Made by a program: the position numbers and the translations under genes
Assembly: GCA_018296165.2 (NCBI GenBank)
Contig: JACKQL020000020.1
Span: 682,001 to 746,000, forward strand
DNA: 64,000 bases
Direction: 5' to 3'
From: Termitomyces sp. T153
Taxonomy: Eukaryota > Basidiomycota > Agaricomycetes > Agaricales > Lyophyllaceae
Shown: positions 1-10,639 of the stretch, piece by piece
How positions within the stretch are numbered: the first letter of the stretch is position 1
Layout of the letters: each line of letters begins with the position of its first letter
The notes under the pieces: generated by a model
Database searches by the model: none
What the model was told of the DNA's origin: nothing
Seen by the model: only the letters and a program-made list of their open reading frames with translations

Positions 1-1
1 T

Positions 2-1525
2 ATGAAGTCTGTGGATGCTGAGAAGTGGTATCAAGCTGCAGTTGATGAGTATATCTCATTGGTAGCTAATGGGACTTGGGAGGAGTGTGACTTGCCTGAA
101 GGCAAGAAAGCAATTGGCTGTGGATGGGTGTTTCACATCAAGCGCAATGCAGATGGCTCAATTGAGCACTTTAAAGCTAGACTTGTTGCAAAGGGTTATG
201 CACAACGTCCTGGCATTGATTATAACGAAGTTTTTGCACCAACATTTTGACCTGCATCTTTGCACCTCATCCTTGCTATTGCTGGCATAGAGGACATGGA
301 ATTGCGCTCTGTGGATGTCACTTCTGCTTTCCCCAATGGAGATCTGGAAGAAGATATCTATATGCTTCAACCAGAGGGGTTTCAGAATGGAAAGAAGGTA
401 CTCAGGCTCAAGAAGTCACTTTATGGTCTAAAACAAGCAGGCAGGCAGTGGAACAAGAAGCTACATGGAGCATTATCATCAATGGGCTTCAAAAGACTTG
501 AATCTGACTGCTCTATCTATCTCTATATCAGAGGAGAAGTCAAGATCATTGTGTCCATCTATATTGGTGACATTACACTTGCTTCAAAATCTACTGCTGC
601 ACTTGACTCTGCTGATGACCTCAAAAAGCACTTCAAAATCTGTGACTTGGGCCCTTCCCACTTCCTTCTAGGTGTTCAGATACACAGAAACTGCTCTAAA
701 CGCTCTATTTCACTCTCACAACGTATTGACATTGTTGACATGTTGGAATGCTATAAAATGAGCAATTGCAATCCAGTATCTACTCCAATGACACCTGGAA
801 TCAAACTCTCTAAAGCCATGACACCACAGAATGAAGCAGAAGAGGAGGAGATGAGCAATGTGCCTTATTTAAATGCAATTGGTTCACTGCAGTATTTGGC
901 TACTATGACAAGGCCAGATATTGCTTATGCAGTCTCATGCCTTGGACGCTTCAATTCCTCTCCAGGACCCAAGCATTGGGCTGCAGTCAAGCATTTATTA
1001 TGCTATTGCAAAGGCACAATGGATTATAGACTCCATTTTAATGCTGACACTGGCATTCAACCCTTTACTACATTCTGTGATGCCTCACATGGAGATTGTC
1101 CTGATTCCAGCCGCTCTACTGGTGGTTATCTAACTACAATTGGTGGTGGAGCTATTGGATGGAGTAGCAAGCTTCAATCAGTTGTTGCCTTATCCACAAC
1201 TGAAGCAGAATACATTGCTGCTGTAGAAGCTGGCAAAGAAATCATCTGGATGCAGAATATTCTACATGAAATGGGATACTCTTCTACTGCTCCATCTCCC
1301 ATGCTGATTGACAATCAATCTGCAGTCAGTGTTACCAAGAATCCAGAACACCATGGATGAATGAAACACCTTGACCTCAGCTTCTATTGGCTCAGGGATG
1401 CAGTTCATCAGCAGAAATTGATTCTTCATCATATTCCTGGAACAGAACAAGTAGCAGATCTACTCACAAAACCACTTCCTCTACTCAAAGTGGAATTCTG
1501 CAGGCAGGGAATGGGGATTTACTAG
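2..1525 (+). pseudogene. copia-1 polyprotein fragment: reverse transcriptase and RNase H
   Basis: One reading frame carries the copia RT, from a [15 protein letters not shown] block (near residue 40) through SLYGLKQAGRQWNK, to RNase H with STTEAEYIAAVEAGKE and the C-terminal PGTEQVADLLTKPLP block. It ends at a natural-looking TAG (1523-1525). Two in-frame TGA stops interrupt it, at 248-250 (after EVFAPTF) and 1358-1360 (after NPEHHG). Arg fits the family at both places, so CGA to TGA is the simple explanation. The RT active-site box reads YIGD (about 558-572) where copia enzymes have Y-x-D-D, so catalysis should be lost even without the stops. The gag, protease and integrase part lies left of the window. 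Confidence 0.92.
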
Positions 1526-1562
1526 CTTATTCAAGCTTGGAGATTGACTGGATCAGGGGGGA

Positions 1563-2013
1563 GTGTTAGAATTGCTTATTGCATTCTACTATGGATGATC
1601 AGCATTCACTCCAAGTTCATTTAACACATGTTTAGTCCGCTTCCTTTCATTTCTATTGAATTCAATCACATGTACCTTCCATGTGATTATCTTTCTATTG
1701 AATTCAATCACATGTACCTTCCATGTGATTATCTTTCTATTCAATTCAATCACATGTACCTTCCATGTGATTGTCTTCCTATTCAATTCACTTCCATATG
1801 ATTGTCTCTCTATTCAATTCAATCACATGGATTCTCTTCTATTCAGTTACATTACAGTATATATAGATAATGTAGAAGCCTGAAGTCCCCACTCAGTTTC
1901 TGACTCTGGACTTCAGGTTGGTGTGTTACACTTCAATACACTCAGTTTCTGACTCTGGACTTCAGCTTTAGTGACTATTCAGTCCCCTGTGCTTTGCCTG
2001 CCTGTCTTCAACA
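1563..2013 (+). repeat. copia-1 3' LTR (copy A)
   Basis: The LTR begins TGTTAGAATTGC directly after a purine-rich tract and ends CTTCAACA, giving the canonical TG...CA ends, 451 bp. It holds an array of 42-bp repeats (1656-1830), a TATA-like stretch (about 1855-1864) and a duplicated cactcagtttctgactctgg segment (around 1891 and 1939). The same LTR recurs at 4525-4975, 9719-10074, 10270-10632 and 53859-54060. Confidence 0.9.
1656..1830 (+). repeat. 42-bp tandem hairpin repeats inside copia-1 LTR
   Basis: About four units of 42 bp. Each intact unit contains AATCACATG and CATGTGATT separated by 7 bp, a perfect 9-bp inverted repeat, so each unit can form a stem-loop. Equivalent arrays sit at about 4700-4880, 9840-10000 and 10370-10545 with different unit numbers and internal losses. 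The ORFs across the array are a by-product of the period being a multiple of three. Confidence 0.9.
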
Positions 2014-2242
2014 CAACATTGTCCTCCTCAAGCCATCATAGTTCAAGGGAATGAGGCAAACATCCTTAGAGACATCCAAAGAGGGAACCAAGAGTGCACA
2101 GAAAGATGTGGTTGCCCAGGCTGCACAGGCTGCACAGGCCCTACAAGTGCAACAGGTAAGCAGAGTCAAGTCAGTGTATGCAGATGGGGCTTCTGACCTT
2201 CAGAGGACACATTTTTTACATGCCTAACATTCCAGAACTTCA
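2014..2242 (+). pseudogene. gypsy-1 relic, RNase H to integrase linker (plus strand)
   Basis: This segment is colinear with gypsy-1 at about 20,535-20,795: the run caacattgt-ctcctcaag, a gag-gaaac run, and the late motif cctaacattccagaactt all match with substitutions. It has no open frame. It starts exactly where the copia-1 LTR ends and stops where minus-strand gypsy sequence begins, so it is a piece inverted relative to its right-hand neighbour. Confidence 0.8.
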
Positions 2243-4524
2243 CATTATTGGGTGTCAAGGAAGAATAGGGAGAACTGGGTGGAAGCATGAACATAATTGT
2301 TGTATTGGAACTTGGCATTGGGGAGGAGTTCATCCCAGTCATCCTGGTGCTTGTTGCAGAAGAGGCAGAGTGCTCTAACTCCTGGTTTACACATTTGGTC
2401 TGTAGGTGTGAAGCTTTATGCTGAGTAGTTTATACAAGTCCACCACCATTATGATTACATTGTAATTGTAGGCATTGGGGAGCTCTATGATGAAGTCCAC
2501 AGAGGCAATGCTCCATTGCTTCACAGGCATGGGCAACAGGTGTAGCTGTGCAGAGGGGAGGTGGTGCTGGAGCTTGGTCTGGAGACAAAGATCACATGTA
2601 CTAATGTAGAACCCAATATACTGGGGCACCTGAGGCCATTAGTAGTTCTGCAATATTAGCTCCAACATTTTCCATTGTCCAGGGTGCCCCATGAAGCATT
2701 GAGATGGATTCTTTGATCATTCTCCACCATCAAATAAATCAGACCAGATGCAACATTAGCCTCTTTCTGCCATTCTCTGTATTCTCTTTTTTCCTCTGAT
2801 GTAGGGTTTTCAGAGAGTTGAGGAGCCAAAGAAGGCATGGAGATAGGCATCCAGGCATTTTGGGAGCAAAGATAAGCTTCCATTTCACCAACTGATGAGT
2901 TATAGTTGTGGGAATTGAGTTTGGTGAAGGTTGGAATAGATGTAGGCATGTTGGAAGAGGTGATTTGGAGTGTAGATTAAATAATAAAGTGTGGAGTTGC
3001 AGAATGCAGTCAAAAATGCGTTTGAAAGTGCTTTAAAAGCAATAATAGAGTGCTAAGGTCTGGTGTGCCAGAAGGAATACAGCCACAATCCAGTCAAACT
3101 GGCAGGGTTCCTGCAAGGTCCTCAGGAGTGGTGCAGCAGGAAGGTGAGGTATAGTAAAGCTAACTAACTAACTGCAGACTCTGCAATTGTAACACCTCCC
3201 AGTTAGGCATGTCAGGCTTCACTGGTGAGATGCTTTGGTGCAAGAGTCATAGTGTTGCTCTATAATCTTTTGGCAGAGCTCTGGAATGTTAGGCACATAG
3301 ATACAATTCCTAAAGGTCAAGATCCCATCCTGGAGGACCCATTTGTTCATGCAGACTGATTTAGTGCCAGTAGTACATCCTAACTTCAGCACTCAAGCTG
3401 CCTATGCAACATGTTCCTTCTGCTGACCATCTCAATTACTCTGCTAGATGTTCTGGAGGATGTGCTCCCTCAATGGCTAGACCTTCCATGGCTCAGATTG
3501 CAAACAGTTTGGAGTGGAGGAGCACAATGTTACTGTTGTCCTCTCATCATGCTATGGTCTGCTCTTCAGGACAGGGTGTCTAGTCCATACTCTGGCTGGG
3601 CTTGTGATGCAACAAGAAGTTGACATTGGCAAGGTAAAGGGACCACTGCTGTTGGTGGTTGAGCTTCTTGGCTGTCCAGAAGCATTTGAGGTTCTTATGA
3701 TCTGTCCAGACTTCAAACCTGTGCCATGCACCCTCCAGGAAGTGTTGCCACTCCTTGAACAACCAGATGATGGCCAGCATCTCCTTGTTATGGATCTTGT
3801 AATTCCACTCTACTGTGTTTAGGCTCTTGAATTAGAAGGCCACCAGATGCCACTTCCCATCCTCTGGGGATCACTGTGAAAGAACAGTCCCAGTAGCAAA
3901 GTCAGAGCTGTTTGCTTTTACCTAGAAGGGGGAGTTATTGTCCAGGAAGAGGAGGATGGATCCCAAGATCACAGTGCACTTGAGAGCATCAAAAGCTGAC
4001 TGCTCCAGAGGCTCCAAACTCCATGTAATATCCTTCCCAGTGAGGTTTAATAGTGGATGGGCATGATATGAGAAGTCCTAGATGAAAATCCAGTAGAAGT
4101 TTGCAAAGCTGTGGAACACTTGCACCTCCTTCTTGTTCTTGGACTCCAGCCACTCCACCATGCCTGCTACCTTCACCAGGTCTATCTCTGCAGTCCTGTG
4201 CAAGATGATCAGGCCAAGATACTCTAGGTCTGCTCAGACTCACACTTCTCTAGCTTGAGGTAGAGCTGGTGCTGGCAGAGATGTTCCAAGATGAGGTGAG
4301 TGATCTGACAGTGATCAGGCCAAGATACTTGATCCAGGTCTGCACTTCTCTGGTTTGAGGTAGAGCTGGTGCTGGTGGAGACATTTCAAGATGAGGTGGG
4401 TGATGTGGCAGTGATCTTCTAGTGTTTTGGTGTAGATGAGAATGTTGTTGAGGTATACACACACTATGCCCTCCACAATGAGGTCCTGAAAGATGTTGTT
4501 CATCATTGTCTGGAAGGTGGCAGG
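2243..4524 (-). pseudogene. gypsy-1 pol relic, RT to integrase (minus strand)
   Basis: Read from 4524 downward this follows gypsy-1 pol. It starts inside the RT at PATFQTMMNNIFQDL and has the palm box as VYLNNILIYTK (4444-4449 encode Asn-Asn in place of Asp-Asp). RNase H is at about 3580-3780 (EVWTDHKNLK, LHHKPSQSMD). The integrase follows at about 2629-2250 (CDLCLQTK, SIASVDFIIELPNA, then FFLDT). Several frameshifts, stops and an internal deletion in the integrase are visible. A copia gag fragment (2700-3232) interrupts it. The copia-1 copy B LTR cuts it at 4525, inside the RT codons for the SPATFQ block. Confidence 0.85.
2700..3232 (-). mobile_element. copia-1 leader-plus-gag fragment embedded in gypsy-1 relic
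   Basis: On the minus strand this matches copia-1 copy B at about 9040-9565: untranslated leader, then the gag start MPTSIPTFTKLNSHNYNS and about 80 codons, ending at QRIHLN. It has no LTR. The 7-bp string tgagatg occurs at both borders (2700-2706 and 3226-3232). One of these is also native to copia gag, so it may be either a target duplication or junction microhomology. Confidence 0.8.
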
Positions 4525-4975
4525 TGTTGAAGACAGGCAAAGCACAGGGGACTGAATAGTCACTAAAGCTGAAGTCCAGAGTCAGAAACTGAGTGTATTG
4601 AAGTGTAACACACCAACCTGAAGTCCAGAGTCAGAAACTGAGTGGGGACTTCAGGCTTCTACATTATCTATATATACTGTAATGTAACTGACTGAATAGA
4701 AGAGAATCCATGTGATTGAATTGAATAGAGAGACAATCATATGGAAGTGAATTGAATAGGAAGACAATCACATGGAAGGTACATGTGATTGAATTGAATA
4801 GAAAGATAATCACATGGAAGGTACATGTGATTGAATTCAATAGAAAGATAATCACATGGAAGGTACATGTGATTGAATTCAATAGAAATGAAAGGAAGCG
4901 GACTAAACATGTGTTAAATGAACTTGGAGTGAATGCTGATCATCCATAGTAGAATGCAATAAGCAATTCTAACAC
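4525..4975 (-). repeat. copia-1 3' LTR (copy B)
   Basis: On the plus strand it starts TGTTGAAGACAGGC and ends ctaaca before the polypurine tract (cccccctgatcc). It is 451 bp and is the inverted twin of 1563-2013. It contains four hairpin repeat units. The left flank is the gypsy-1 RT codons for the PATFQ block. Confidence 0.9.
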
Positions 4976-5012
4976 TCCCCCCTGATCCAGTCAATCTCCA
5001 AGCTTGAATAAG

Positions 5013-8000
5013 CTAGTAAATCCCCATTCCCTGCCTGCAGAATTCCACTTTGAGTAGAGGAAGTGGTTTTGTGAGTAGATCTGCTACTTGTTCTGTTCCA
5101 GGAATATGATGAAGAATCAATTTCTGCTGATGAACTGCATCCCTGAGCCAATAGAAGCTGAGGTCAAGGTGTTTCATTCATCCATGGTGTTCTGGATTCT
5201 TGGTAACACTGACTGCAGATTGATTGTCAATCAGCATGGGAGATGGAGCAGTAGAAGAGTATCCCATTTCATGTAGAATATTCTGCATCCAGATGATTTC
5301 TTTGCCAGCTTCTACAGCAGCAATGTATTCTGCTTCAGTTGTGGATAAGGCAACAACTGATTGAAGCTTGCTACTCCATCCAATAGCTCCACCACCAATT
5401 GTAGTTAGATAACCACCAGTAGAGCGGCTGGAATCAGGACAATCTCCATGTGAGGCATCACAGAATGTAGTAAAGGGTTGAATGCCAGTGTCAGCATTAA
5501 AATGGAGTCTATAATCCATTGTGCCTTTGCAATAGCATAATAAATGCTTGACTGCAGCCCAATGCTTGGGTCCTGGAGAGGAATTGAAGCGTCCAAGGCA
5601 TGAGACTGCATAAGCAATATCTGGCCTTGTCATAGTAGCCAAATACTGCAGTGAACCAATTGCATTTAAATAAGGCACATTGCTCATCTCCTCCTCTTCT
5701 GCTTCATTCTGTGGTGTCATGGCTTTAGAGAGTTTGATTCCAGGTGTCATTGGAGTAGATACTGGATTGCAATTGCTCATTTTATAGCATTCCAACATGT
5801 CAACAATGTCAATACGTTGTGAGAGTGAAATAGAGCGTTTAGAGCAGTTTCTGTGTATCTGAACACCTAGAAGGAAGTGGGAAGGGCCCAAGTCACAGAT
5901 TTTGAAGTGCTTTTTGAGGTCATCAGCAGAGTCAAGTGCAGCAGTAGATTTTGAAGCAAGTGTAATGTCACCAATATAGATGGACACAATGATCTTGACT
6001 TCTCCTCTGATATAGAGATAGATAGAGCAGTCAGATTCAAGTCTTTTGAAGCCCATTGATGATAATGCTCCATGTAGCTTCTTGTTCCACTGCCTGCCTG
6101 CTTGTTTTAGACCATAAAGTGACTTCTTGAGCCTGAGTACCTTCTTTCCATTCTGAAACCCCTCTGGTTGAAGCATATAGATATCTTCTTCCAGATCTCC
6201 ATTGGGGAAAGCAGAAGTGACATCCACAGAGCGCAATTCCATGTCCTCTATGCCAGCAATAGCAAGGATGAGGTGCAAAGATGCAGGTCAAAATGTTGGT
6301 GCAAAAACTTCGTTATAATCAATGCCAGGACGTTGTGCATAACCCTTTGCAACAAGTCTAGCTTTAAAGTGCTCAATTGAGCCATCTGCATTGCGCTTGA
6401 TGTGAAACACCCATCCACAGCCAATTGCTTTCTTGCCTTCAGGCAAGTCACACTCCTCCCAAGTCCCATTAGCTACCAATGAGATATACTCATCAACTGC
6501 AGCTTGATACCACTTCTCAGCATCCACAGACTTCATAGCTTGCTTGAATGTCCTAGGATCTGAAGAAGTAGCCATTCCAGCAAATTGAACATCCTCAAAA
6601 CCAGGGTCAAGTGGTTCTGGATCAGGTTCAAGATCAGACCCCAGATCCAATTCAGCTTGGACTTGCTCTTCTTCCTCATCAGAACTGTCCTGGACTGGTT
6701 CCTGATGTTGTACTACCCACCAATCTCTTGGAGGCTGTACATTGCATTTAGAGCATCTCAGAGCAAGGGGAGGTGATGGAGGAGCAGGAATTTGAGCTGG
6801 TGGTTGATCTGGTAGCTGAGCTGAATGGTGTCTAGCTCAATTTGGGCGAGGTCTAGGAGGTGCTGGAGCAGCTGGTGGTGGTGTTATAGGGCATGCAGGT
6901 ATAGGAAGCTTAGGATGTGCAGGAGGTATAGCTGGCACTTGGAGAACAAATGGTTCTTCCTCTTCATTTTCAAGAGCAGGTAACTCAAACACTGCACTTT
7001 GATTGGGGGATGCACTTTCAGGTAGGACTGATAGATCCACAAGTAAAGGAGGTGGAGGAGGTATTACTGGCCTAGTTAAGTGCAGACCAGGCAATAAGTG
7101 TTCATCAAACTCTGCTCTTTCAGAAATTACAGTCTTCTTGGTTTCAGGATTGTAAAATAACCATCCTTTATAACTAGGAGGATATCCAATGAAGATGCAT
7201 TTTTCCATGTGAGACTGTAAAGAGTTGCGCTTATCCCTTTGTATATAGACATATGTTCTACATCCCCAGACTCTGAGATAAGAGACAATTGGTTTGCACT
7301 TGTACTATCCCTCATAAGGAGTAATTGACTGAGCTGCAGTTGGAAGTTGATTCAGAATGTGAATTTTAGCATGAAGGCAATGTGCCCAGAATGAGGCTGG
7401 TAGACCTGATTCATTGAGCATTGCAGTGATGTCCTCAGAGAGCATTCTATTTGCTCTCTCAGCAACACCATTCTGCTGAGGTCTGTTGCAAGTTGTGTGC
7501 CTCCTTCTGATTCCACAAGCATCAGTGTATGCAATAAACTCCTTTGATATGTACTCTCCACCTTTATCATCTTGTATAGCCTTGATTTTGGCATCTAGAG
7601 CATTCTCTGCATAAGCTTTGAATGTCTTAAAGGCATTGAATGCTTCACTTTTCTTCTTCAGAGCCATAGCAGCTTTAAAGCTTGTGCAATCATCAATGAA
7701 TGTGATCCAATAACAATAGCCCCCCATTGCAGTGACTAGAAGAGGGCCATGTACATCACTGTGGATCAATTCTAATGGTTTAGATGCATGACTACTGAAA
7801 GAAGGAAAAGGATTAGAGCGCATTTTGCCAGCCAAACAAGGTTCACAGATGGGATCAGGCTTTGCAGCAGAATTCAAGTCCAAACCAACTACCAACTTGT
7901 TATTGATCATCTTTTTGACATCAGCATAGTTATGATGAGCAAATCTGCGATGCCAAAGTGTCAGATCAAGTGGTAATGTGCTGGTAAGATGAGCAGACTC

Positions 8001-9287
8001 CAAAATAGGTGCAGTACAACCATCCAAATAAGCAGAATTATTGGAGTTGATTGTAGCACAGAATAACTCTTTTCCATTCAACTAGAAATGCATGGCTCGT
8101 TTGTCAATATGAATGTTGTAGCCTTTGTTTCTAGTCAAATATATACAGGACAAGAGATTATTTCAAAGTAATGGAACATGCAAGACTCTGTGGAACTCTA
8201 AAGACCGGATTTTCTTCCCATTTACAACTGGATGGAATACAACTGTTCTAATCCCAGCTGAGTAAACAATGCTGTTATCAGCTAACCTGACTGGAGTGTG
8301 ATAGGGAGCATAATTATGGACCGAATTTCGATGTGGGGTCATGTGGCAAGTGGCTCCTGAGTCTATAATCCAATTGAAGTCAGCTTCAGGTTGTATGGGA
8401 AGAGAGGGATCTGAATGATCCGGTAAACGAGTACTTGCATTTCCAGCAAATTCTGCATCATCTTTCTTGGACTTGTCATCATTGAAAGCTGCATTAGCTT
8501 GCTCCTGGCCCTTTCTGCCTCTTTTGTTGCAAAATTTTGTCTGCTGCTTTGCTTGCTGCTGAGCTGCTTTGTATTTGTAGCAATTAGCTTGTGTATGGCC
8601 TTGCAAGGTGCAAAAGTCACAGGTAACTTTGGCTAATGCAGTACTCATAGCAATTATAGCAGCAGCAGACTTATCAGAGCGACAATGACGTTGTGTTTCT
8701 TCTGTAACAAAGGCCTGATGGATTTTGGCCTTGTCAAGGTCATCTTTGAGAAGGAGAGTGGATACAAATGCTGAGAAATCATCAGGAAGCGCCCTTATCA
8801 ATGCCATAGATGCTAGTTCATTGTCTAATTTGGCAATATCAAAGTCTTTTGGGTGCAAATCCTGGATTTTCTTCATTGCAGTCTCAACTCTGTTGATTAG
8901 AGTCTGCAAATTCTCCTCCTCTCCTTTTCTAATAGAGAACAAGTCATCATAGGCATTAAAGCGTGTGCCAGGGCATTGCTGCATGTGTATCTGCTTCAAA
9001 GCTTCCCACATCTTGTCTGGTTGGTCTTTATAATCATTGAGATGGATTCTTTGATCATCCTCCACCATCAAATAAATCAGACCAGATGTAAGATTAGCCT
9101 CTTTCTGCCATTCTCTGTATTTGCTTTTCTCCTCCAATGTAGGTTTTTCAGAGAGTTGAGGAGCTAAAGAAGGCATGGAGATAGGCATCCAGGCATTTTG
9201 GGAGCAAAGATAAGCTTCCATTTCACCAACCCATGAGTTATAGTTGTGGGAATTGAGTTTGGTGAAGGTTGGAATAGATGTAGGCAT
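5013..9287 (-). pseudogene. copia-1 gag-pol polyprotein (six in-frame stops)
   Basis: A single frame of about 1,425 codons, the usual copia length, with order gag, PR, INT, RT, RH. The start is chosen at ATG 9287 (MPTSIPTFTKLNS). Gag has a CX2CX4HX4C knuckle (CDFCTLQGHTQANC, about 8585-8625). The protease has IDSGATCHMTPH (about 8343-8370). Integrase has the H-H-C-C zinc site (HRRFAHHNY ... CEPCLAGKM) and the D, D, E triad in IHSDVHGP, IQDDKGGEY and NGVAERANR. RT carries YIGD instead of Y-x-D-D. Stops: TGA 8163-8165, TAG 8082-8084, TAG 7305-7307, TGA 6837-6839, TGA 6288-6290, TGA 5178-5180. All four TGA stops sit where Arg (CGA) fits. There are no frameshifts along the whole length. Confidence 0.93.
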
Positions 9288-9718
9288 GTTGGAAGAGGTG
9301 ATTTGGAGTATAGGTTGAATAATAAAGTGTGGAGTTGCAGAATGCAGCAAAAAATGTATTTGAAAGTGCTTTAGGAGCAATAATGTGCTAAGGTCTGGTG
9401 TGCCAGAAGGAATACAGCTACAATCCAGTCAAACTGGCAGAGTTCCTGTAAGGTCCTCAGGAGTGGTGCAGCAGGAAGGTGAGGTATAGTAAAGCTAACT
9501 AACTAACTGCAGACTCTGCAATTATAACACCTCCTAGTTAGGCGTGTCAGGCTTCACTGGCAAAATAAAGCAGCCCCACTTAAGGGTCACTACCCAATCA
9601 GTTCAGAGTCTATGTATTTAGAGGGAGCTGCAACCACTATAAGGACTATAGCACAGACACAAAGCAAATCAAAATGATAAAAACTTTGGACTAAAGCTTT
9701 AGAGACTGGGGTATAACC

Positions 9719-10074
9719 TGTTAAAGACAGGCAAAGCACAGGGGACTGAATAGTCACTAAAGCTGAAGTCCAGAGTCAGAAACTGAGTGGGGACTTCAGG
9801 CTTCTACATTATCTATATGTACTATAATATAACTGAATAGAAGGAATCACATGGAGAAGCCATGTGATTGAACTGAATAGAAAGGGAATTGCATGGAAGA
9901 TACATGTGATTGAATTGAATAGAAAGACAATTACATAGAAGATACATGTGATTGAATTGAATAGAATGATAATCAGATGGAAGATACATGTGATAAACTG
10001 AATATAAATGAAGGAAGCAGACTACACATGAACTTGGAGTGAATGCTGATCATCCATAGTAGAATGCAATAAGC
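9719..10074 (-). repeat. copia-1 5' LTR (copy B, diverged, trimmed)
   Basis: It begins TGTTAAAGACAGGC and follows the 3' LTR through the hairpin array (units here have cagatggaagatacatgtgat variants) to gcaataagc at 10074, where similarity ends about 10 bp short of the LTR border. Its divergence from 4525-4975 is far greater than that between the two 3' LTRs of copies A and B. Confidence 0.85.
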
Positions 10075-10269
10075 TGGGAAAAAGATTGATAACAGCCCAA
10101 TGCATCCCATAGTCTCAGAGGATTGTTGCTTAGCATCCAATGGCTAATTTGGAACAAAAGGCATGCTTGAGAAGAGTTTAGTTATCCTTCTCTGGAATGC
10201 CTTTGATAAGATAGTAAGTCCAAGATAACTATTGCTATATAAACAAATATATACCTTGTTGGAGTTCGT
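10075..10269. other. short spacer between two copia-1 LTRs
   Basis: About 195 bp with no coding signal and no match to other parts of the window that I could see. It contains tatataaacaaatatatacc (about 10,235), an AT-rich stretch. Confidence 0.4.
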
Positions 10270-10632
10270 ATTGAAGTGTAACACACTAACCTGAAGTCCA
10301 GAGTCAGAAACTGAGTGGGGACTTCAGGCTTCTACATTATCTATATATACTGTAATGTAACTGAATAGAAGAGAATCCATGTGATTGAATTGAATAGAGA
10401 GACAATCACATGGAAGTGAATTGAATAGAAAGACAATCACATGAAAGTGAATTGAATAGGAAGACAATCACATGGAAGGTACATGTGATTGAATTGAATA
10501 GAAAGATAATCACATGGAAGGTACATGTGATTGAATTCAATAGAAATGAAAGGAAGCAGACTAAACATGTGTTAAATGAACTTGGAGTGAATGCTAATCA
10601 TCCATAGTAGAATGCAATAAGCAATTCTAACA
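10270..10632 (-). repeat. copia-1 solo/partial LTR
   Basis: Homologous to the copia-1 LTR from ttgaagtgtaacacac to the terminal caattctaaca (10,622-10,632). The first ~90 bp of the plus-strand end is missing. It carries an extra half hairpin unit (cacatgaaagtgaattgaatag) not seen in the other copies. It directly abuts the Plavaka relic. Confidence 0.85.
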
Positions 10633-10639
10633 CCATCTA

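Larger units (their letters stand above)
1..2013 (+). mobile_element. copia-1 copy A, 3' part (cut by window start)
   Basis: This is the 3' part of a Ty1/copia LTR retrotransposon on the plus strand: reverse transcriptase, RNase H, polypurine tract (about 1551-1562) and 3' LTR. It mirrors 4525-6537 on the minus strand; position x here pairs with 6538-x there. The predicted proteins are identical, including their stop codons. By eye the only differences are two 4-bp slippage indels in the LTR (an extra cctg here near 1999, an extra actg there near 4690). The right edge abuts gypsy-1 sequence at 2014, so the element landed in, or was rearranged with, an older gypsy copy. Confidence 0.93.
4525..10074 (-). 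mobile_element. copia-1 copy B, full-length Ty1/copia retrotransposon
   Basis: A complete copia element on the minus strand: 5' LTR (9719-10074, outer ~10 bp lost), leader, single gag-pol frame (9287-5013), polypurine tract and 3' LTR (4525-4975). After the 5' LTR the minus strand reads GGTTATACCCCAG, a possible primer-binding site; copia-2 also starts GGTTAT after its LTR. The 5' and 3' LTRs differ strongly from each other (many substitutions and a different repeat number), which suggests an old insertion. The 3' 2 kb is nevertheless virtually identical to copy A. No matching target duplication is found because the 5' flank is not gypsy sequence. Confidence 0.92.

Noticed and set aside
1656..1830. 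CRISPR-like regular repeats
   Set aside because: Units are contiguous without unique spacers, lie inside an LTR with a defined start and end, and the genome is clearly eukaryotic.
1589..1883. Short repetitive ORFs (NRKIITWKVHVIEF-type and the reverse) over the copia-1 LTR
   Set aside because: They arise because the hairpin repeat period (42 bp) is a multiple of three; same ORFs appear at every LTR copy.
1..6537. Simple palindromic assembly artefact
   Set aside because: Not adopted as the main reading because the 2.5-kb core is not palindromic and each arm has its own 4-bp slippage indel; long reads are still needed.
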